A stretch of DNA of 64,000 nt from Altererythrobacter sp. Lineage in GTDB: Bacteria > Pseudomonadota > Alphaproteobacteria > Sphingomonadales > Sphingomonadaceae. The notes under the pieces were generated by a model. The model searched no databases, was not told where the DNA came from, and saw only the letters and a list, made by a program, of their open reading frames with translations. The DNA is taken from the NCBI GenBank assembly GCA_031178065.1, contig JAPSJS010000006.1, positions 1 to 64,000 of the forward strand, written 5' to 3'. The translations under genes and the position numbers were made by a program. Each line of letters begins with the position of its first letter. Within the stretch, counting starts at the first letter, position 1. Positions 17,933-26,216 of the stretch are shown in pieces.

Positions 17933-20266
17933 ATGCTGCGTACCAGTCGCCGTCAACTGCTCGCCGGAACCGGTTTCACCGCTCTGGCGGGCCTCGCGCC
18001 GCGCACCGCCTGGGCGCAGGCGCCAAGCGCGGGCAAGGCGAACGTGTTCGTCGGCACAGGCGGGCATGGCCATACCTTTCCCGGCGCCTCCCTGCCGTTC
18101 GGCATGGCGCAGCTCAGCCCCGATACCGACAATGCGCGGTGGGACGCCTGCTCGGGCTATCACGACACCGACGGCTCGATCATGGGCTTCTCCCACACGC
18201 ACCTCTCGGGCACCGGCATCGGCGACATGCTCGACGTGCTGGTGGTGCCGACGCGCGGCAAGCTGGAGCTGACGCCGGGCAAGCTCGGCAGCCCCGACAT
18301 GGGCTATCGCCAGCGCTTCACCGACGAATTCGCCGAGCCCGGCTACTACCGCGTACGCCTTGAATCGGGCGTTCAGGCGGAGCTGACGGTCACCGAACGG
18401 TGCGGCCTCCATCGCTACCGCTTCCCCAGCGGGCCGGGGCATATCCTGATCGACTTCGCGCACATGATCCTGGACGATTGGGACACGGGCGCGCTGATCG
18501 AGCAGGCCTCGCTGCTGCTCCAGCCCGACGGGATGCTGACCGGTCACCGCCAGGTCAACCGCTGGGCCAAGGGGCGGCACATCCACTTCGCGATGGAACT
18601 GTCGCGCAAGCCCGACCGGGTCCAGTTCTTCGACGACGGCGACACGCCGGCGATGGAGGGTTCGACCGGGGTCCAGGGCAGGACCCTCAAGGTCGCGCTG
18701 TTCTTCGACGATGCCGGCGGCGAGCCGATTCTGATCAAGACGGGTCTCTCGGGCGTCTCGGTCGAAGGCGCGAAAGCCGCGCTGGCGGCCGAGGCGCCCG
18801 GCTGGGACTTCGATGGCGCGTGGAAGGCTGCGCGCGCCGCCTGGGCACGCGAACTGGGTTGCGTGCGCGTGAAAGGCGGCACCGAGGCGCAGCGCACGAT
18901 CATGGCGAGCGCGCTTTACCATGCCTTCCTCGCCCCCACGCTCTTCACCGACCGGGACGGCCGCTACATCGGCCTCGACGGGGAAGAGCATCAGGCGCCC
19001 CAAGGGGAAGCGGCCTTCAGCACCTATTCGCTGTGGGACACTTATCGCACGCTCCACCCGCTGCTGACGCTGGTGCAGCCCGAGCGTGCGGCGGTCTTCA
19101 CCCGCGACCTGATCCGGCAGACGGAGCAGAGCCCCTATGGACCGCCCGTCTGGCCGCTCCAGGGCGTCGAGACCGGCACGATGATCGGCTGGCACTCGGT
19201 GGTCACGCTCGCCGAAGCAAAGGTAAAGGGCATCGAGGCCGACTATGCCGCCGCCTGGCCCAACGTCCGCAAGCGCGCATTCGACCGTGAGTTCAAGGAC
19301 AGCCCCAGCTCGCTTGGCCGCGGCTATTACTACGACCTCGGCTACATTCCCGCCGACAAAGTATGGGAATCGGTCAGCCGTACGCAGGAATATGCCTACG
19401 ACGACTGGGCCATGGTCGTTCTCGCGGAAGCGGCCGGCGCGCACGAGGATGCCGAGGCGCTGCGCAAGCGCAGCCTCAACTATCGCAACGTGCTCGACGC
19501 CTCGATCGGCTTCGCGCGGCCCAAGTTCTCCGACGGAACCTGGTGGGCGCCCTACGATCCGATCCAGATCGGTCACATGCCCGAGCCGTGGTGGCGCGAC
19601 TATACCGAGGCGAACGGTTGGCAGGCGACGTTCCTCAACCAGCACGACATCTACGGCCAGATCGAGCTGTTCGGCGGCGACGCTGCGTTCGAGAAGAAGC
19701 TCGACGACCTGTTCAACGCGCCGTCGACCCTGCCCGACAATGCGCCGCCCGACATCTCAGGGCTGGTCGGGCAATATGCCCACGGCAACGAGCCCAACCA
19801 CCACGTCGCCTATCTCTACGCCTATGCCGGCGCGCCGCATAAGACGCAGGCGATGGTCCGCCGCCTGCTGACCGAGATGTACAAGGCCGACCCGGATGGC
19901 GTGATCGGCAACGACGACTGCGGCCAAATGAGCGCCTGGTTCATCATGTCCGCGCTCGGCTTCTACCCGGTCGATCCGGTGAGCGCCGCCTACGTCTTCG
20001 GCTCGCCGCTGTTCGACGAGGCCGAGATGGACCTCGGCGGCGGCAAGACCCTGCGCGTGCGCGCTCCGGGCAATGGACCGAGCGCGCCTTACGTCCAGTC
20101 GGTCCGCTGGAACGGCAAGCCCTGGACCCGCAACTGGATCGACCATGCCGAACTCGCCAAGGGCGGCGAGCTGGTGTTCGAGATGGGCGCGCAGCCGTCG
20201 CGCTTCGGTACGGCCGTGGCGGATCGTCCGCCCTCCTTCGGGCGAGCGGCCGGAAATCCATCATGA
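17933..20266 (+). CDS. GH92 exo-alpha-mannosidase (third of three), Tat-exported
   Basis: This 777-residue protein has a Tat signal (SRRQLLAGTGF, cut near RTAWAQ). It is the most canonical GH92 copy: FVGTGGHGHTFPGASLPFGM, GFSHTHLSGTGIGD, FSTYSLWDTYRTLHP, Glu559 in YTEANGWQ (putative acid), HGNEPNHHVAYLYAYAG, and GNDDCGQMSAWFIMSALGFYP with Asp661/Asp662. The SHTHLSGTG motif is shared with Bacteroides alpha-1,2-mannosidases, hinting at, but not proving, that linkage. It is preceded by GGAGAGGG and 13 bp after GH125. Confidence 0.93.
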   Translation: MLRTSRRQLLAGTGFTALAGLAPRTAWAQAPSAGKANVFVGTGGHGHTFPGASLPFGMAQLSPDTDNARWDACSGYHDTDGSIMGFSHTHLSGTGIGDMLDVLVVPTRGKLELTPGKLGSPDMGYRQRFTDEFAEPGYYRVRLESGVQAELTVTERCGLHRYRFPSGPGHILIDFAHMILDDWDTGALIEQASLLLQPDGMLTGHRQVNRWAKGRHIHFAMELSRKPDRVQFFDDGDTPAMEGSTGVQGRTLKVALFFDDAGGEPILIKTGLSGVSVEGAKAALAAEAPGWDFDGAWKAARAAWARELGCVRVKGGTEAQRTIMASALYHAFLAPTLFTDRDGRYIGLDGEEHQAPQGEAAFSTYSLWDTYRTLHPLLTLVQPERAAVFTRDLIRQTEQSPYGPPVWPLQGVETGTMIGWHSVVTLAEAKVKGIEADYAAAWPNVRKRAFDREFKDSPSSLGRGYYYDLGYIPADKVWESVSRTQEYAYDDWAMVVLAEAAGAHEDAEALRKRSLNYRNVLDASIGFARPKFSDGTWWAPYDPIQIGHMPEPWWRDYTEANGWQATFLNQHDIYGQIELFGGDAAFEKKLDDLFNAPSTLPDNAPPDISGLVGQYAHGNEPNHHVAYLYAYAGAPHKTQAMVRRLLTEMYKADPDGVIGNDDCGQMSAWFIMSALGFYPVDPVSAAYVFGSPLFDEAEMDLGGGKTLRVRAPGNGPSAPYVQSVRWNGKPWTRNWIDHAELAKGGELVFEMGAQPSRFGTAVADRPPSFGRAAGNPS

Positions 20267-20343
20267 TTGGCGCAGCGTTCGCACGCGATGCGCGACTTCG
20301 TTCCGCGCTTTCGCGCGCCAGATCGATTGACAAGGAGAGACTG

Positions 20344-20376
20344 ATGCACTTCGACGCTCCGGGGGCATGCGAATGA
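20344..20376 (+). CDS. Ten-codon leader ORF coupled to the ROK kinase
   Basis: ATG at 20344 is preceded by AAGGAGAG (20331-20338), the best ribosome-binding site in the region. The frame encodes MHFDAPGACE and stops in TGA 20374-20376, overlapping the kinase ATG (20373) as ATGA. The kinase has no good ribosome-binding site of its own, so ribosomes finishing this peptide could restart on it. The alternative is a one-base frameshift that split the true N-terminus. Confidence 0.4.
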   Translation: MHFDAPGACE

Positions 20377-21296
20377 GCGCCAGGGACGATGGCCAGATAC
20401 GACAGTTACCGTTCGCAGGTGTCGAGCTGGGGGGGACGAAATGCATCGTCACCCTCGCGCATGGTCCCGGCGCCGTGCTCGATCAGCGGACGATTCCGAC
20501 GACCGAGCCCGACGAGACCTTGCCGGCCATCGCGGGCATCCTGCACAAGTGGCGGCTCGACGGCGGGTTTCGCGCTCTCGGCATCGCGTCCTTCGGGCCG
20601 ATCGAGCTGAGGCCCGCGTCCGAACGGTACGGACAGATCCTGAGAACCAACAAGCCCGGCTGGTCCGGCACCGACGTGTTGCATCGCCTGTCGACCACGT
20701 TCGACGTGCCGACCGCCTTCGATACCGACGTCAACGGCGCCGCCCTTGCCGAAATCCGCTGGGGCTGTGCGCAAGGGCTCGACGACTTCGCCTATGTCAC
20801 CGTCGGGACCGGCGTCGGCGTCGGGCTGATCGTCCACGGCCGTCCGACGCGGGGCATCGGCCACAGCGAGATCGGGCATCTGCGTGTGCCCCGCACTCCG
20901 GGCGATGCGCACCGCAGCGTGTGCCGTTTCCACGAGGACTGCGTCGAGGGCCTCGCATCGGGCACCGCCTTGAAGGCGCGTCTGGGCGAGCAGCGGGTGC
21001 GCGACATCGCGCCCGACGATCCGGTCTGGACCGCGATTGTCGATGCGCTGGCTGCGATGTGCCACGATCTCGTCTGCACGACCGGCCCGCACCGCATTGC
21101 GATCGGCGGCGGCGTCGTGTCGAGCCAGGCTCACCTGCTCGGCCGGATCGAGGCGCGGCTGATCGACAGCCTGAACGGCTATATCGATCTGCCGGACTCG
21201 GGCGATTTCATCGTCCAGCCCAAGCTGGGCGTCCTGGCCGGGCCGCTTGGCTCGATCGCGCTCGCGGCCAACGCGGCGGAGTTGGCGGGCGCCTAG
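20373..21296 (+). CDS. ROK-family sugar kinase, probable manno(fructo)kinase
   Basis: This cytoplasmic kinase of about 307 residues has the phosphate-binding ELGGTKC motif near the N-terminus, catalytic Asp119 in FDTDVNGAALAE, and the zinc ligands of fructokinase-type ROK proteins (GHLR...CRFHEDC followed by VEGLASG). E. coli Mak, a ROK manno(fructo)kinase of similar size, has the same layout. With ManA at the other end of the locus it would convert imported mannose to mannose-6-phosphate. Fructose or glucose are alternatives. The start may be ATG 20373 or ATG 20367; the former overlaps the leader ORF stop. Confidence 0.85.
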   Translation: MSARDDGQIRQLPFAGVELGGTKCIVTLAHGPGAVLDQRTIPTTEPDETLPAIAGILHKWRLDGGFRALGIASFGPIELRPASERYGQILRTNKPGWSGTDVLHRLSTTFDVPTAFDTDVNGAALAEIRWGCAQGLDDFAYVTVGTGVGVGLIVHGRPTRGIGHSEIGHLRVPRTPGDAHRSVCRFHEDCVEGLASGTALKARLGEQRVRDIAPDDPVWTAIVDALAAMCHDLVCTTGPHRIAIGGGVVSSQAHLLGRIEARLIDSLNGYIDLPDSGDFIVQPKLGVLAGPLGSIALAANAAELAGA

Positions 21297-21316
21297 CCCA
21301 AGCACCGACGCGCGGA

Positions 21317-21958
21317 CTATTCCGCCGGCTGCGGTGCGCGCTCGCGGCGCAATTCCTTCGAGGCCTCGCGCATGATCTGTGCGCCGCCCGAGAGACCCAG
21401 CGCCGCGAGCACCGCCGCAACGATCAGGTCGGGCCAGGCTGTGCCGGTGCCGAAGACGCCCGCCGCGGCGGCCACGACCGCGATGTTGCCGATCGCGTCG
21501 TTGCGCGAGCAGATCCAGACGGAGCGCATGTTCGCGTCCCCCGTCCGGAAGCGGTAGAGCAGGAGAGCGACGCCGGTGTTGGCAAGCAGGGCCAGCACGC
21601 CGATGGCGCCCATGGTGCCGGCGTGCGGGTCGGCCCCGGCTATCGCGGCGTAGATGCTGCTGCCGAGCACCCACAGTCCGAGCACGATCAGCGTGCCCCC
21701 CTTGAACAGCGCCGCGCGGGACCGCCACGTCAGCGCGAGGCCGGCAACGGCCAGGCTGATCGCATAGTTGGCGGCGTCGCCGAAGAAATCCAGCGCGTCG
21801 GCCATCAGCGCGCGCGAGTCCGCCGCCGCGCCGGCCACGATCTCCGCCCCGAACATCCCGAGGTTTACCGCGAGCGCGATCCACAGCGCGCGCCGCCAGC
21901 GGGGATCGTTGTTTCCGCCGGTGCTCGAACACGAGCTGCTGCAGCACTCGCCTGCCAT
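21317..21958 (-). CDS. CDF-family divalent cation exporter
   Basis: This 213-residue membrane protein has about six hydrophobic segments and starts at ATG 21958 behind CAGGAG. The N-terminus MAGECCSSSCSS is cysteine-rich and may bind soft metals. CDF features are HxxxD-like polar residues in two helices: DALDFFGDAANYAIS and SRNDAIGNIAVV. It is divergent from a CadR-like regulator across an operator of the matching type, so the likely role is efflux of Cd/Zn/Co ions to the periplasm. It lacks the long cytosolic C-terminal domain of larger CDF proteins. Confidence 0.85.
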   Translation of the reverse strand: MAGECCSSSCSSTGGNNDPRWRRALWIALAVNLGMFGAEIVAGAAADSRALMADALDFFGDAANYAISLAVAGLALTWRSRAALFKGGTLIVLGLWVLGSSIYAAIAGADPHAGTMGAIGVLALLANTGVALLLYRFRTGDANMRSVWICSRNDAIGNIAVVAAAAGVFGTGTAWPDLIVAAVLAALGLSGGAQIMREASKELRRERAPQPAE

Positions 21959-21994
21959 TATGCCGTCTCCTGGACAATTTCCGAGTCGGCGCCC

Positions 21995-22027
21995 CATATG
22001 CACCCTGTAGCTGCTACAGGGTCAAGA
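21995..22027 (-). promoter_or_regulatory. CadR-type operator/promoter of the CDF exporter
   Basis: ACCCTGTAG (22002-22010) and CTACAGGGT (22014-22022) form a perfect 9-bp inverted repeat around CTG. Read toward the exporter, TTGACC lies just before and CATATG about 19 bp later, the over-long spacer that MerR-family activators untwist. The half-site matches the Pseudomonas CadR box (ACCCTATAG...CTACAGGGT). Confidence 0.88.
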
Positions 22028-22029
22028 GC

Positions 22030-22455
22030 ATGGGTCTGAAAATCGGCGAACTGGCGAAGGCGACCGGCACCAAGGTCGAAACGGTGCGGTACTACGAACG
22101 CATCGGCCTGCTGCCCCAGGCAGAACGGACCAGCGGCAACTATCGCAGCTACACGCCGGCACATCTCGATCACTTGAACTTCATTCGCCACGCACGCCGG
22201 CTCGGCTTCGACATCGCCGATATCCGGTCGCTTCTCGACTTGGCCGATCAGCCCGAGCGCGACTGCGCCGACGCGGACCGGATCGCGTCGGGCCATTTGC
22301 GCGCCGTCGAGGACAAGATCGCGCGCCTGGTTCTGCTGCGGGAGGAACTTAACCGTATGATCGGCCAGTGCCGCGGCGGTTCGGTCGGGAACTGCCGCAT
22401 CATCGAAACGCTCGCCGATCACAGCTTGTGCCGGAGCGACCACGCAGGCGGCTGA
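22030..22455 (+). CDS. cadR: MerR-family Cd(II)/Pb(II)-responsive regulator CadR
   Basis: This 141-residue protein has an N-terminal winged helix ([25 protein letters not shown]), a coiled-coil dimerisation helix (about 82-115) and a C-terminal metal loop. The CadR/PbrR cysteine trio is present at Cys79, Cys114 and Cys122, with an additional Cys134 near the end. The ATG lies 8 bp from the operator at 22002-22022, which it shares with the divergent exporter. The combination of box and cysteines supports cadmium/lead rather than copper or mercury sensing. Confidence 0.88.
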   Translation: MGLKIGELAKATGTKVETVRYYERIGLLPQAERTSGNYRSYTPAHLDHLNFIRHARRLGFDIADIRSLLDLADQPERDCADADRIASGHLRAVEDKIARLVLLREELNRMIGQCRGGSVGNCRIIETLADHSLCRSDHAGG

Positions 22456-22509
22456 CCGAGATTCGGTCGCCCTTCGGCCAGATGCGCACGTCGCGCTGGA
22501 TAGGAGCAA

Positions 22510-22586
<77 letters not shown>

Positions 22587-22705
22587 GTGAGCGAGCGCGG
22601 CGCTTAGCAAAGGCGGCGGCGGCTTGCTAGGCGAATTTGCCGGTCCGGCTGCGCGCGGACGCGGCATTAGCGATTTGGCAAGTCGATGGATGCTAGGCGG
22701 ACGGC

Positions 22706-23098
22706 ATGAATGCGCCGTTTCCTCCCGATCAGAGCCAGCGCGAGCTGCGCGGCGGCGAAGCGTCGCTGAGCGCGCAGTGGTCGGCCACGCTTGATGCGGG
22801 CACCGCAGTCGCGATGCTGGCGGGGGTTGCGGCGGAGAAGCCGAGTGCGGCCGAGCGCGGCTTTGTCGCCGCCGTCCGGGATGCCGGCGGCTGGCGGCTC
22901 GAGCTGGCGCGCGACGGCATGGCCGATCTGAGCGCGATGCTTCAGCCGGGCCTCTCCGCCCTGCTCGCCGTGAAGGCGCGCGGGCATGACGCGAGCGGCG
23001 CCGCGCTCACGCTGTGGGAGGAATACCGCGCCGCACGCGACGCCTTGCTCGCGCTCGCGCCGGAAGCCGGGATCATGGGCCCGCGCCGCAGCGCCTGA
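22706..23098 (+). CDS. Hypothetical protein, 130 residues
   Basis: I do not recognise this protein. It is soluble, with no signal peptide or membrane segment, rich in Ala, Leu, Arg and Glu, and mostly helical. ATG 22706 begins MNAPFPPDQS. It lies between the divergent tRNA-Arg and mmcB, on the same strand as the latter with a 60-bp gap. Coding potential is supported by strong third-position GC and by the absence of a better frame. Confidence 0.6.
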   Translation: MNAPFPPDQSQRELRGGEASLSAQWSATLDAGTAVAMLAGVAAEKPSAAERGFVAAVRDAGGWRLELARDGMADLSAMLQPGLSALLAVKARGHDASGAALTLWEEYRAARDALLALAPEAGIMGPRRSA

Positions 23099-23158
23099 TC
23101 CGCATGCACCCGCTGCAAACGGGTTGACCGAGTTCGCCGTTTGTTCCAGTCATGGGGC

Positions 23159-23665
23159 ATGAATCGCGTTCTGAACTCGCAGCCTGCTGCCGTCCCGGCC
23201 GCCGTGAATGCCACCGCCGCAGATGTCGCGCGCGGCATCTGCCGCCTCTTCGCGCGCAATGACGTCTGGTGTCTGTCCGAGATGCCGCTGCGCAACGGCC
23301 GCCGGGCGGACCTGATGGGAATCGACGCGAAAGGGCGGATCGTGATCGTCGAGATCAAGGTGAGCCGCGCCGACCTGCTCGGCGACGGCAAGTGGCCCGA
23401 CTATCTCGACTTCTGCGACCGCTTCTATTGGGGACTGCCTGTGGGGCTCGACCGCGGCCCGCTCGAGGGTGCCGATTACCGGCCCGATTGCTGCGGAGTG
23501 ATCGTCGCCGACGGCTACGATGCGGAGATCGTCCGGCCCGCGCCCTCGCACCCGCTCGCCGCCGCGCGGCGCAAGGTCGAGGTGGAGCGGCTGGCGCGCG
23601 CCGCGCTCAGGCGGAATCTGGTCGGTCTCGACCCCGACTGCACGCCCTGGGGAACGCCGGCCTAG
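23159..23665 (+). CDS. mmcB: MmcB-family DNA repair protein
   Basis: This 168-residue protein is of the family named for mitomycin C repair in Caulobacter. It has a restriction-endonuclease-like core: GRRADLMGIDAKGRIVIVEIKVSRADL contains the Asp and the ExK of the PD-(D/E)xK motif, followed by KWPDYLDFCDRFYWGLP and a C-terminal RPAPSHPLAAARRK. It probably acts as a nuclease in damage repair, though its activity is known only by family. Met at 23159 starts at the conserved length. It converges with the ferredoxin gene, with 6 bp between stops. Confidence 0.88.
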   Translation: MNRVLNSQPAAVPAAVNATAADVARGICRLFARNDVWCLSEMPLRNGRRADLMGIDAKGRIVIVEIKVSRADLLGDGKWPDYLDFCDRFYWGLPVGLDRGPLEGADYRPDCCGVIVADGYDAEIVRPAPSHPLAAARRKVEVERLARAALRRNLVGLDPDCTPWGTPA

Positions 23666-23671
23666 CGCGCG

Positions 23672-24064
23672 CTAGCCGCCTTCGGGCGCTTGCAGGCGGA
23701 ACTCCTCGACCGGTTCGCCGCCGATCAGATGCTGCTGGATGATCCGCTCGAGCACGGGCTCGCTGCACGAGTGATACCAGACCCGGTCGGGCCAGACGAG
23801 CGCGATCGGCCCCGCCTCGCAAATCTGCAGGCAATCGGCCTTGGTTCGCTGCACGCCGCCCGAGCCGTCGGCCCGCTTCGGCCCGGCAAGGCCGAGCTCC
23901 TTCAGCCGCTTCTTGAGATACTTCCAGGCCCGCTCGCCCTCCTCGCGCCGGCAGCATTTCTGCTTTTCCGACAGTGCGCAGAGGAAGATGTGGCGCTCGA
24001 TCGTCTCGCCGCCGATTTTGGCGAGCGCCGTCCGCGCCTTGGCGAGATCCGTCGCCCCGGTCAT
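23672..24064 (-). CDS. (2Fe-2S) ferredoxin domain protein, thioredoxin-like type
   Basis: This 130-residue protein has four conserved cysteines arranged as in thioredoxin-like [2Fe-2S] ferredoxins: HIFLCALSEKQKCC near the start, ADCLQICEAGP, then VWYHSCSEPVLERIIQQHL. It likely transfers electrons in the cytoplasm. Its ATG overlaps the stop of the upstream S9 peptidase (ATGA, 24061-24064), so the two are co-translated; the reason for the pairing is unknown. Confidence 0.88.
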   Translation of the reverse strand: MTGATDLAKARTALAKIGGETIERHIFLCALSEKQKCCRREEGERAWKYLKKRLKELGLAGPKRADGSGGVQRTKADCLQICEAGPIALVWPDRVWYHSCSEPVLERIIQQHLIGGEPVEEFRLQAPEGG

Positions 24065-26163
24065 TCCTTCCCGAGCCAGCGGTCGAGCCAGGCGAAGACC
24101 GTCTGGTGCCATTGCAGCGAGTTCTTCGCGTCCAGCACCCAGTGGTTCTCCTCCGGGAAGACGAGCAGCTGCGCCGGCACGTCCTGCTCCTGCAGGGCGG
24201 TGAAGGCGCCTAGTGCTTGGGTGTACGGCACGCGGAAATCCTTCTGGCCCGTCACCACCAGCATCGGCGTCTTCCAGTTGCCGACGTGGTGCACAGGGTT
24301 CCACTTCTCGTAGAGTTCGGGGTTCTCGGCGTAGGAGCCGCCGAAGTCCCAGCGGGGAAACCACAGTTCCTCGGTCGCGTAGTAGAAGCTGCGCATGTCG
24401 AACAGGCCGTCGTGCTGCACCAGGCAGTCGAACCGGTCAGGCCAGCGCCCGGCGATCCAGTTCATCATGTAGCCGCCGTAGCTCGCGCCCATGGCACAGG
24501 CGCGCGTGCCGTCGATCTGCGGATCGAGTGCGAGCGCAGCGGCGAGGCCCTTCTGCAGGTCCTCGAGCGGCTTGCCGCCCCAGTCCCGGTTGATGGCGTC
24601 GGTGAAGGCCTGGCCGTAGCCGGTCGACCCGTGGAAATCGACCGAGATCACTGCATAGCCCTGACTGGCGACCACGCGCGGGTTCCAGCGCGTGGACCAT
24701 GCGTCGTTGAACGAGCCCTGCGGCCCGCCATGAACGTAGAGGATCGCGGGCATGGGGCCGTCGCGACCGTCGAGCTTGGTGATCTGGCCCCACACCGTAT
24801 CGCCGCCCGCGCCGATGAAGCTGAAGCGGCGGCTGACGATCGGCGCCAGCCGGCCGAGGTGGCGCCCGGCCACTTCCGTCAGAGGCATGGCCTGCTGCCA
24901 GCCGTGCGAGAGGAACAGCTCCGGCGGTGCGCCGATCGAATCGCGGGTAAACAGCAGCCGCTCGCCGGCGAGCGGCACGACATTGCCGATGTGCGCCTCG
25001 TTGCCGGCCATGAGGTCGAGTTCCTGGACTTCGCCGCTCGCCGGGTCGATGCGGAACGCGGGCGTGTCGAGCACGTCCTGCGCCGTGGCGACGATCCAGC
25101 GCGAGTCGGGCGTCCAGGCGAGCGAGCCGAACGAGCGATCGAAGCTCTCGGTCAGCGCGCGGGTTTCCCCGGTCGCAAGATTCCGCAGGTGGATCACCAG
25201 CCGGTCGGCCTCATAGCCCGGGCGCGCCATCGCGGCGTAGGCGAGCCACTTACCGTCGGGCGACGGTGCGGGCAGCGTATCGGTCGCCTCGTTGGTCTGG
25301 GTGAGGTTGACCGGCGCACCGCCCGTCAGATCGTTCCACCAGATGTCGACGTTGGTCGACGTCGGTTCGTCCGCATCCGATCGCCGCGCAGCGAAGAACA
25401 GGCCCGAGGCGTCGGGCGCCCAGGCGATCTCCTCTCCGCCACCGAACGGCTTGGTCGGGGTGTCGCCCACGAGCGCGCCCTCCCCGGCGGGGCCGTCGAG
25501 CGGGATGCCGGCGCCTGCGGCCTTCCCGTCGACGAGGTCGAAGGCGAACACGCGGCCGAAAGTGCCGGGTGTCTCCCAGGTATCCCAGTGGCGGACGAAA
25601 CCGTCTTCCGAGCTGTAGAGGAGGCCGTCGCCCGGCCCAGGAAGATGTGCGGTGCCGTCGCCTTCGCAGCCGAAGGTGGGGCAGTCGCGCGCCACGTCGC
25701 CGAACAGCGCGATCTTGCGGCCGTCGGGCGAGAGTTCGAAGCCCGCGACGTCGGCAGCGACATTGGTCACCTGAGCAGGGCTGCCGGCGGTGCCGCTCGC
25801 GTCCAGCGCGGCGCGCCACACCTGGCTCGTTCCGCCGGAACCGCGGTCGGAGAGGAAGTAGAGCGCGCCATCGGCGCCGAAGGCCGGGCTGCTCGCGCTG
25901 CCGCCCAGATCGAGCGCGAGCGCCTTCGCCTGGGGCGCCGCGAGATCGCGCAGGTAGAGCGTCGTCGTGCGGGCGTAGCTTTCGGGATCGGTCGAGGTGA
26001 CGGCGTAGATCGCGAACCGGCCGTCGGGCGATGCGACCGGCGCACCGAGGCGCGGCATGGTCACGAGATCCTGCGCCGTCAACGGCGCGATGTCCTGGGC
26101 AAGGGAAGGCGCGGCGAAGGCCAGCGCGGCGAGCGAGATTGCGAAACCCGTTCTTCTGATCAT
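24061..26163 (-). CDS. S9-family (prolyl oligopeptidase/DPP-like) serine peptidase, exported
   Basis: This 700-residue protein starts at ATG 26163 and opens with a Sec signal (ISLAALAFAAPSLAQ). The N-terminal half is a WD40/TolB-like beta-propeller (SPDGR and SPDGK blades). The C-terminal alpha/beta hydrolase carries Ser561 in GASYGGYMMN, Asp in VTGQKDFRVP and His in EENHWV. Family members cleave short peptides after Pro or Ala, in dipeptidyl- or acylaminoacyl-peptidase fashion. Probably periplasmic peptide scavenging. Confidence 0.92.
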   Translation of the reverse strand: MIRRTGFAISLAALAFAAPSLAQDIAPLTAQDLVTMPRLGAPVASPDGRFAIYAVTSTDPESYARTTTLYLRDLAAPQAKALALDLGGSASSPAFGADGALYFLSDRGSGGTSQVWRAALDASGTAGSPAQVTNVAADVAGFELSPDGRKIALFGDVARDCPTFGCEGDGTAHLPGPGDGLLYSSEDGFVRHWDTWETPGTFGRVFAFDLVDGKAAGAGIPLDGPAGEGALVGDTPTKPFGGGEEIAWAPDASGLFFAARRSDADEPTSTNVDIWWNDLTGGAPVNLTQTNEATDTLPAPSPDGKWLAYAAMARPGYEADRLVIHLRNLATGETRALTESFDRSFGSLAWTPDSRWIVATAQDVLDTPAFRIDPASGEVQELDLMAGNEAHIGNVVPLAGERLLFTRDSIGAPPELFLSHGWQQAMPLTEVAGRHLGRLAPIVSRRFSFIGAGGDTVWGQITKLDGRDGPMPAILYVHGGPQGSFNDAWSTRWNPRVVASQGYAVISVDFHGSTGYGQAFTDAINRDWGGKPLEDLQKGLAAALALDPQIDGTRACAMGASYGGYMMNWIAGRWPDRFDCLVQHDGLFDMRSFYYATEELWFPRWDFGGSYAENPELYEKWNPVHHVGNWKTPMLVVTGQKDFRVPYTQALGAFTALQEQDVPAQLLVFPEENHWVLDAKNSLQWHQTVFAWLDRWLGKE

Positions 26164-26216
26164 GCGCCACGGCCTAGCGGCTCGGCGAGCATGGGGAAAG
26201 CGGTTTAGGCCGCGCG

